DNA from: an uncultured Rhodobacter sp.
GTDB taxonomy: Bacteria > Pseudomonadota > Alphaproteobacteria > Rhodobacterales > Rhodobacteraceae
Assembly (NCBI GenBank): GCA_937901435.1
Contig: CALGTJ010000220.1
Location: forward strand, 1-11,522
Direction: 5' to 3'
Length of the DNA: 11,522 nt
Positions 6,859 to 11,522 of this stretch are shown piece by piece. Made by a program: the position numbers and the translations under genes. Within the stretch, counting starts at the first letter, position 1. Every line of letters begins with the position of its first letter. The notes beneath the pieces are model-generated. The model saw only the letters and a list, made by a program, of their open reading frames with translations. It did not search any database and had not been told where the DNA came from.

Positions 6859-9256
6859 TGGCAAAAACCTTTAGCAACTCTGCTGGGGGCGTTTTAGCCA
6901 ATCGCCGCGCGGGCCAGAGGGCGGCAAGAACCGCCGCCAGCATCGACGGCACCGCAAGTTTCAGCCATTCGAGCGGGAAAACATGCATCGGCAAGCGCCA
7001 GCCGAAGGCTTCGACGTTTATGACGTTCAGCAATACCCAGGCCAAAAGCAAACCCACAGGTAGCGCCGCTATAACCGTCAATGTGGCCAACATCAGCGCG
7101 CGCAAGAGTTCCAGCCGCGCCAGATGCGCCCGTGTCAGCCCAAGCGCCCAGACCGGGGCCAGTTGGGGCTGGCGGATTGAGGCGAGGGTCAAAAGGCTGG
7201 TCAATATTGCAAACCCGGCAACCGACAGTGTCAGGACGTTCAATGCTCCGGTGACGGTAAATGTACGTTCAAACACTTGTAATGAAAAGGATTTGATCGT
7301 CGCTTGGTCGACGATATTGTCAGTTGGCAGACCAAAATCATCCCTTAACATGCGCGCCAAAGCCTCTGCCTTGTCTGCGGCGATACGAACGCCAAAGCGG
7401 CGTTTTTCGACCTCGGGAAAGCGCGTGACAAGCTCTGGCACACTCATCAGGATCTGGGCGACCGGGTTGCCATAATCGCTATAAATACCAGCGACAGGCG
7501 GGCTCCAGTCACCGGGTAGGGCAATCTTGTCGCCGGGACGCAGCCCCTCGCGCAGGGCGAGTTGCTCGTTGATCAGCACAGCTTCGCCACGGGCCAGCTT
7601 GTCCCAGACGTCTGGTGCGCTTTCCAGAATTGGCCAATTATCGCGGTACGTGGCGTGATCGGCCACGCCGTAAATCTGGGCGGGCAGGCCAAGCACGCGC
7701 GCCTCGACGTTCCAGATTGGCAGAACAGCGTCAGAGCGCTGTTCCAGAAACGCTTGCAATTCAGGGGCTTCGGCATCTGATCGCGCCGTGACATAAAGTT
7801 CTGACGCCAGTCGTTGATCCAGCCAGCCGGTAAAGGTCAACCGAAAGCTCGATACCATTGTGCCCACGCCAACATTGGCCGCCAGCGCCAGCAGCAGCGC
7901 CATTAGTGCCAGTGATAACCCGGGCAATTGTTGGCGCGTGTCCGCCCAGAACCATCCGGCCAGCGCCCCTTTGCTCAGGCGTTCCGCCATCGCCAGAACC
8001 CCATGCAGCAACAGAGGCAAGGCGAGGGCTGCGGCCACCAGAAGCGCGCCCAGCATGAGAAATCCGGCGACAAGGCCGCCGCCGACCCAGCCCGCGATTA
8101 TCGAAACGCAAACCAGCGCGCCAGAGGCCAAGCCCAGCCCTAACAAGCGTCGCTCTGAGGCGCGGGCCCAGGCACGGGGTTGGGCCGTGGCGAGAAGAGG
8201 CAGGCGGATGACTTTGATGATCGCGGCAAAGGAAGCAAGCGCCGTCCCGATCACAGCGATGGCCAGCCCCGCCAGCCACCACGACGGCCGCAAGCTTAGC
8301 GTTCCATCTACCTCTGCGCCGTATAGCCCGCGCAGGGTGGCGGCCACATCCGGCAGCAGCGCGGCGGCGATGCCATAGCCCATCACCATTCCGAGCGCTC
8401 CGGAAATCAGTGCAAACCCCAGTAATTCCAAACAGATAAGCGTTATCAACACCCGCAGGGGCATCCCCAGGGCGCGCAGGGTGCGAAACATCGCGCGACG
8501 TTGCTCGAAGGCCAGCCCGATCGCCCCATGGACAATGAAGAGCCCAACCGCAAAACTCAGCAGACCAAAGGCGGTAAGGTTCAGGTGGAAACTGTCGGTC
8601 AGGCGCGTGATGTCGCTGTTTTGTTGCGCGGCTTGGCGGGTCAAAGATGGGGCGAGGGAGGCGAGGTCGGGCAATGCGCTGGGTTGGTTTTCCGCCACGA
8701 TCAGCCGCGAGATCTGCCCGGGCAGAGCCAGCAGCTGTTGGGCAATGGCGATGTCAGTGAAGATCAGGTTTGGCGCGACGCCATCAGCCGGAAAAACCTT
8801 TGACGTCAGAAGGTTGGACAAACGCGCGACCGTTTCGGGGTTTGTGTAGACCAATCCGGGTGCCGTCAAAAACGCCGTGATATCCCCGCCCAGATCTGTG
8901 CCACTTGGCACGACCTCGCCCGGGATGGTCAGCGGGTCGACCCCGATCACCCGATAGCTTTGCCCGTCAAGGACCGCGCGGCCTTCGACAACGGGTGAAA
9001 GTTGCCAACCCGCGCGACGCAACCGAACGTAAACCACTTGATCAAAGCTTTCGCCCGCTTGCGGAATTAATTGGTCATAGCGTGTCTCGCCCAAAGCGCG
9101 CGCCGCCTCGGCATAGCCCGCGCGGGCCTCTGCATTGATCGCCTGCACACCGGACCAAAGCGCGGTGGCTAAAGCAAGGCCAAGAATAAGAGTAAGCAAT
9201 TGTAATGGCTTACGCCACCAATGAGATAAGAGCGTGCGCAATCCGGTCTGCCACAT
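6848..9256 (-). CDS. ABC transporter permease, FtsX/MacB superfamily, two FtsX modules in one chain
   Basis: An 802-residue inner-membrane permease. One membrane segment near residues 17-37 is followed by a large soluble, presumably periplasmic, domain (about 40-225). A first FtsX module comes at about 228-350, with the typical EQRRAMFRTLRALGM loop at 251-265. Further membrane segments, a second soluble region and a C-terminal FtsX module (about 685-795) ending in WPARRLAKTPPAELL follow. Size and layout match E. coli YbbP (about 800 aa) and LolC/E-like duplicated permeases. Such proteins usually move lipids, lipoproteins or hydrophobic compounds in the cell envelope, or act as mechanotransmitters; the substrate here is unknown. 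The start overlaps the ATPase stop (TGATG, 1 bp) and there is no strong Shine-Dalgarno, so translation is probably coupled. The end overlaps the AttH-like gene by 11 bp. Confidence 0.92.
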   Translation of the reverse strand: MWQTGLRTLLSHWWRKPLQLLTLILGLALATALWSGVQAINAEARAGYAEAARALGETRYDQLIPQAGESFDQVVYVRLRRAGWQLSPVVEGRAVLDGQSYRVIGVDPLTIPGEVVPSGTDLGGDITAFLTAPGLVYTNPETVARLSNLLTSKVFPADGVAPNLIFTDIAIAQQLLALPGQISRLIVAENQPSALPDLASLAPSLTRQAAQQNSDITRLTDSFHLNLTAFGLLSFAVGLFIVHGAIGLAFEQRRAMFRTLRALGMPLRVLITLICLELLGFALISGALGMVMGYGIAAALLPDVAATLRGLYGAEVDGTLSLRPSWWLAGLAIAVIGTALASFAAIIKVIRLPLLATAQPRAWARASERRLLGLGLASGALVCVSIIAGWVGGGLVAGFLMLGALLVAAALALPLLLHGVLAMAERLSKGALAGWFWADTRQQLPGLSLALMALLLALAANVGVGTMVSSFRLTFTGWLDQRLASELYVTARSDAEAPELQAFLEQRSDAVLPIWNVEARVLGLPAQIYGVADHATYRDNWPILESAPDVWDKLARGEAVLINEQLALREGLRPGDKIALPGDWSPPVAGIYSDYGNPVAQILMSVPELVTRFPEVEKRRFGVRIAADKAEALARMLRDDFGLPTDNIVDQATIKSFSLQVFERTFTVTGALNVLTLSVAGFAILTSLLTLASIRQPQLAPVWALGLTRAHLARLELLRALMLATLTVIAALPVGLLLAWVLLNVINVEAFGWRLPMHVFPLEWLKLAVPSMLAAVLAALWPARRLAKTPPAELLKVFANER
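6868..6871 (-). promoter_or_regulatory. Shine-Dalgarno for the AttH-like gene
   Basis: AAGG on the minus strand (part of TAAAGG) lies inside the 3' end of the permease gene, 9 nt before ATG 6858. It favours that start over TTG 6864, for which the spacing would be only 3 nt. Confidence 0.5.
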
Positions 9257-9924
9257 CAGGCCAACGCCCCGGCGCTTAGATGCAGGCGGCGCGACATTTG
9301 CCCTGCAAGGCTTTCAGAGTGGGTGACCATCAACAATCCGGCCCCGGTTTCTGCCACGAGGTCCAGCATCAATGCCAGAACGCGATCGCCTGTGTCCTGA
9401 TCAAGATTGCCCGTTGGCTCGTCCGCCAGCAGCAGGGCGGGACGATGGGCCAGAGCACGCCCGATTGCAACGCGCTGTTGTTGCCCGCCGGACAGTTGTT
9501 CTGGAAATTTTCGTAGTTGTGGTGTTAGCCCAAGGCGGTCTGACAATAGGGCGCACCATCCGGTGTCGTGGCGTCCTGCCAGGCGCGATTGAAAGGCGAT
9601 ATTGTCTTGGACATTCAGCGAAGGGATTAGATTAAATTGTTGAAATACAATACCGATCCGCTCGCGGCGCAGCCGCGCGCGCCCGCTGTCCCCAAGGCTT
9701 GCAAGATCCACATCGTCGATGATCACTTTACCGCTGTCAGGTCGATCCAGCCCCCCAATCAAATGTAGGGCGGTGCTCTTTCCGCTGCCGGATTCGCCCG
9801 TCAGCGCCACGGTTTCCCCCGCATCGAGGATGAAAGAGACCCCGCGCAAAACATCCACCGGGTGATCCTCACCGCGATAGGTTTTGCAAAGGCTCTCAGC
9901 AACTAGAAGATGTGTCTTACTCAT
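9256..9924 (-). CDS. ABC transporter ATP-binding protein, LolD/MacB/YbbA type
   Basis: A 222-residue cytoplasmic ATPase that powers the adjacent FtsX-type permease. It has Walker [10 protein letters not shown] at 43-51, the Q-loop in VFQQFN near 93-98, signature LSGGQQQR at 144-151, Walker B LLLADEP at 164-170 with catalytic Glu169, D-loop NLD at 173-175 and switch His202. The GLDRPDSG and [13 protein letters not shown] segments are typical of the LolD/MacB/YbbA subfamily. Length is normal for a single-domain ATPase. ATG 9924 is the natural start for the family, but no Shine-Dalgarno precedes it and I find no convincing promoter in the 83 bp up to the haem-protein gene. It may be transcribed from a weak promoter there or by read-through. 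It is the first gene of the five-gene minus-strand run. Confidence 0.95.
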   Translation of the reverse strand: MSKTHLLVAESLCKTYRGEDHPVDVLRGVSFILDAGETVALTGESGSGKSTALHLIGGLDRPDSGKVIIDDVDLASLGDSGRARLRRERIGIVFQQFNLIPSLNVQDNIAFQSRLAGRHDTGWCALLSDRLGLTPQLRKFPEQLSGGQQQRVAIGRALAHRPALLLADEPTGNLDQDTGDRVLALMLDLVAETGAGLLMVTHSESLAGQMSRRLHLSAGALA

Positions 9925-9960
9925 TTTATGAGACTTAGCGCATTGCCGCCCGTCGTACAG

Positions 9961-9985
9961 GAGGCCCCCTGTCGCAGGGGCCCTC
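9961..9985 (-). terminator. Imperfect GC-rich hairpin, likely terminator of the haem-protein gene
   Basis: An 11-bp stem with one C-C (G-G on the other strand) mismatch and a 3-nt loop starts 23 bp beyond the stop codon of the minus-strand haem-protein gene. On the minus strand it reads GAGGGCCCCTG, a CGA loop, then CAGGGGGCCTC. The stem is strong, but no U-run follows, so it could also be an attenuator or 3'-stabilising hairpin that lets some transcription into the ABC operon. Confidence 0.55.
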
Positions 9986-10007
9986 TTCGGTGTCGCCGCA
10001 GAATGTG

Positions 10008-11360
10008 TTAATCCACCGAAAGTCCACTTGGGACGCTGTCCGGGCGACCTATTGGCAGGCTTAGGGCTGTATCGCCTGTCAGCGCATTGAGAAAGGCGAC
10101 GATATCAGCGATTTGCGCGGTACTCATCTGGGGCAGCTGGATGTCCAGCATGGCCGTCTGTCGGGCCAATTCGTATTCGTCTTTCCAGATCGTAAAGTCG
10201 GCGTCTTGCAACCATTCGGCCTGTGGCAAGCCTGCCATTTCCTTTGTGTAGTTCTTCATAGAGGCGACGGGATCGACATGGTGGCGCACCATGGCCTCTA
10301 GCGTGGGCATCGCACCGTTGTGGCCATATGGGCCGGTCAACGCAACGTTGCGCAGCGCGGGTGTGCGGAATTTATAGATATCCTGCAGACGGTTGGTCTG
10401 CAGCATCCGGCCTACATCGCGGGCGACAGGATCAAAGGCACGGGTTTTGCCGGGGCCAAAATTTGGCACGCCAATAGCGTGAAACCCCTGATCGGTTAGC
10501 AAAGCGCCAGAATGACAGGTCGAATATTGCGCCTCGCCAAAGAACAATTCCATCCCGGATTTTTGATCCGGCGTCAGAGCATCGGACTGCCCCGCAAGGT
10601 AGCGGTCATACGGGCTGTCAAAATTGCGCCATTCCGTGCCGACAAAGGCGGCGATGGAATTGCCGATCTCGACAATCGAGATGTCCTCGGCGCTGTTGAT
10701 ATCATCAAAGGCCGCGACGATCATCTCTGCGTATTCCGGAATATCCGCCACGCGTTTTGCGATGATCGGCCATGCAACGGCCAGTTTCTCGTTCGCAGCA
10801 TCCCCGATTGGATTTTCCTCAGGGTCCCCCGCCATTTCATGGCGTGCGGTGATCGGAAACATGGCTTGGGCCGCGATGATCGTTTCCAGCCCTTTGGGCA
10901 GGTCGGCGCCAGCAGGCGAATTGAACCCATTGCCAAATTCGTCTGACACGAACAGCCGCCCGTCATGGAACATATTCTGCACATCACGATGAGCAAGGTT
11001 CCAAAGCGCGGGGGCGTTACGTGGAATACGGGCCTCGATCTGTGTTACGCCGTCTGAGGTTTTTCGTTTGGGGCCCAAGCCCATACCACCCTCGCCGACG
11101 CCGAGGCTAAGCCCATCCGCACCGCCCAATTCGTGATGATGACAGGTTCCGCAGGATATATTCTGGTTGCCCGACAGAATTTTATCATAAAACAGCAGTC
11201 GTCCGATTTCTGCCTTTGCGGGTTCGAAGGTGAAGAAATCCTGCTCGCTCAGCGCGGCGGGCAGATCCAGAGTTACGGTTGGCGAGGCAATTGCACCGGA
11301 CAGTCCGCCAAACAAACCGACTGTGAAGAGGGCGCTCTGAAAAATCGGTCGCAGGTGCAT
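10008..11360 (-). CDS. MauG/cytochrome-c-peroxidase-like di-haem protein with an altered second haem motif
   Basis: A 450-residue periplasmic c-type cytochrome of the bacterial di-haem peroxidase/MauG family. These proteins reduce hydrogen peroxide or perform oxidative protein maturation. A signal peptide covers about residues 1-25, ending in GAIA before SPT. The first haem site is canonical, Cys70-Gly-Thr-Cys73-His74. The second site, expected near FFGEAQ...CHSGALLTD, reads Tyr279-Ser-Thr-Cys282-His283: the first cysteine of CxxCH is replaced by tyrosine (TAT). Other family blocks are intact: DQGFHAIGVPNFGPGKT, GRMLQTNRLQDIYKFRTPALRN and GPYGHNGAMPTLEAM (about 343-357). ATG 11360 is preceded in frame by a TAG five codons upstream, so the start is firm, although no clear Shine-Dalgarno is present. 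No mauA/B or amine dehydrogenase genes are nearby, so a general peroxidase-like role is as likely as MauG function. Confidence 0.92.
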   Translation of the reverse strand: MHLRPIFQSALFTVGLFGGLSGAIASPTVTLDLPAALSEQDFFTFEPAKAEIGRLLFYDKILSGNQNISCGTCHHHELGGADGLSLGVGEGGMGLGPKRKTSDGVTQIEARIPRNAPALWNLAHRDVQNMFHDGRLFVSDEFGNGFNSPAGADLPKGLETIIAAQAMFPITARHEMAGDPEENPIGDAANEKLAVAWPIIAKRVADIPEYAEMIVAAFDDINSAEDISIVEIGNSIAAFVGTEWRNFDSPYDRYLAGQSDALTPDQKSGMELFFGEAQYSTCHSGALLTDQGFHAIGVPNFGPGKTRAFDPVARDVGRMLQTNRLQDIYKFRTPALRNVALTGPYGHNGAMPTLEAMVRHHVDPVASMKNYTKEMAGLPQAEWLQDADFTIWKDEYELARQTAMLDIQLPQMSTAQIADIVAFLNALTGDTALSLPIGRPDSVPSGLSVD

Positions 11361-11454
11361 ATGAAGTCCGTTCTGCTATGTTTGTGGTCGTATTAGGATG
11401 ACTGTCGCGGCCTTTGGCGATCTTAAAAGAATGCGGGATGGACCTGCCAAAAAA

Positions 11455-11483
11455 ATGATTTGACCATCCACGGTGTTTGTCAA
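11455..11483 (-). promoter_or_regulatory. Candidate sigma70-type promoter for the haem-protein gene
   Basis: On the minus strand a perfect TTGACA (11483-11478) is followed by a 17-nt spacer and AATCAT (11460-11455), a 4/6 match to TATAAT. Transcription would start near 11448 and give a leader of about 88 nt before ATG 11360. No complete gene is seen in the remaining 162 bp at the right edge (11361-11522). Confidence 0.4.
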
Positions 11484-11522
11484 AGAAGTTGTCCGCCGAT
11501 TTCATGCAGCGTCTCTGATTTC

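Noticed and set aside
6859..6864. TTG 6864 as start of the AttH-like protein
   Set aside because: ATG 6858 is two codons downstream, has a better-spaced AAGG and still gives a full signal peptide.
5265..9258. Selenocysteine read-through at the TGA stops of the ATPase, AttH-like or PNPOx-like genes, suggested by the nearby selD
   Set aside because: The proteins end at normal family lengths, two of the TGA codons overlap the next gene's start, and no conserved Cys-aligned position lies at the TGA.
10008..11360. Assignment as mauG of a methylamine dehydrogenase cluster
   Set aside because: No mauA, mauB or other mau genes are present, and one haem motif is altered; only family-level naming is supported.

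Overview
The window looks like a chromosomal segment of a GC-rich alphaproteobacterium. The gene content and protein wording (an NAD(P)H/FAD oxidoreductase-SelD fusion, a KefB/C-type antiporter, a MauG-like di-haem protein) resemble marine Rhodobacteraceae (Roseobacter group). That placement is from memory of the families and no search was run. I see no rRNA, tRNA, CRISPR array, transposase or phage gene.

Layout. Plus strand: a 5'-truncated CPA2-family cation:proton antiporter with a C-terminal RCK/TrkA-N domain (2-1837), a 121-bp gap with a perfect 8-bp hairpin, then mnmH/selU, tRNA 2-selenouridine synthase (1959-3011). From there to the right end every gene is on the minus strand. In transcription order these are a MauG/cytochrome-c-peroxidase-like secreted haem protein (11360-10008) with a plausible sigma70 promoter, an imperfect hairpin terminator (9961-9985), and a tight five-gene run: an ABC ATPase (9924-9256), a large FtsX-type permease (9256-6848), a secreted AttH/CrtC-like lipocalin-domain protein (6858-5818), a pyridoxamine-5'-phosphate-oxidase-like flavin protein (5825-5265) and the oxidoreductase-SelD fusion (5203-3008). 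The first three junctions overlap by 1, 11 and 8 bp, and the last gap is 61 bp.

How the genes work together. SelD makes selenophosphate and MnmH uses it to turn 2-thiouridine into 2-selenouridine at the tRNA wobble position. The two genes are convergent and share the TTAA that holds both stop codons. No selA, selB or tRNA-Sec lies in the window, so the only selenophosphate user visible here is tRNA modification. The ABC ATPase, permease and secreted AttH-like protein form a recognisable envelope/lipid export-type module (compare Agrobacterium attEFGH and E. coli ybbA-ybbP). Its co-directional, overlapping linkage to selD is the least expected arrangement in the window.

Points most worth checking: the second haem-binding motif of the MauG-like protein reads YSTCH instead of CxxCH (one base from canonical); a 15-bp triplicate sits inside the oxidoreductase half of the SelD fusion; and the selenium gene lies at the end of a membrane-transport operon.
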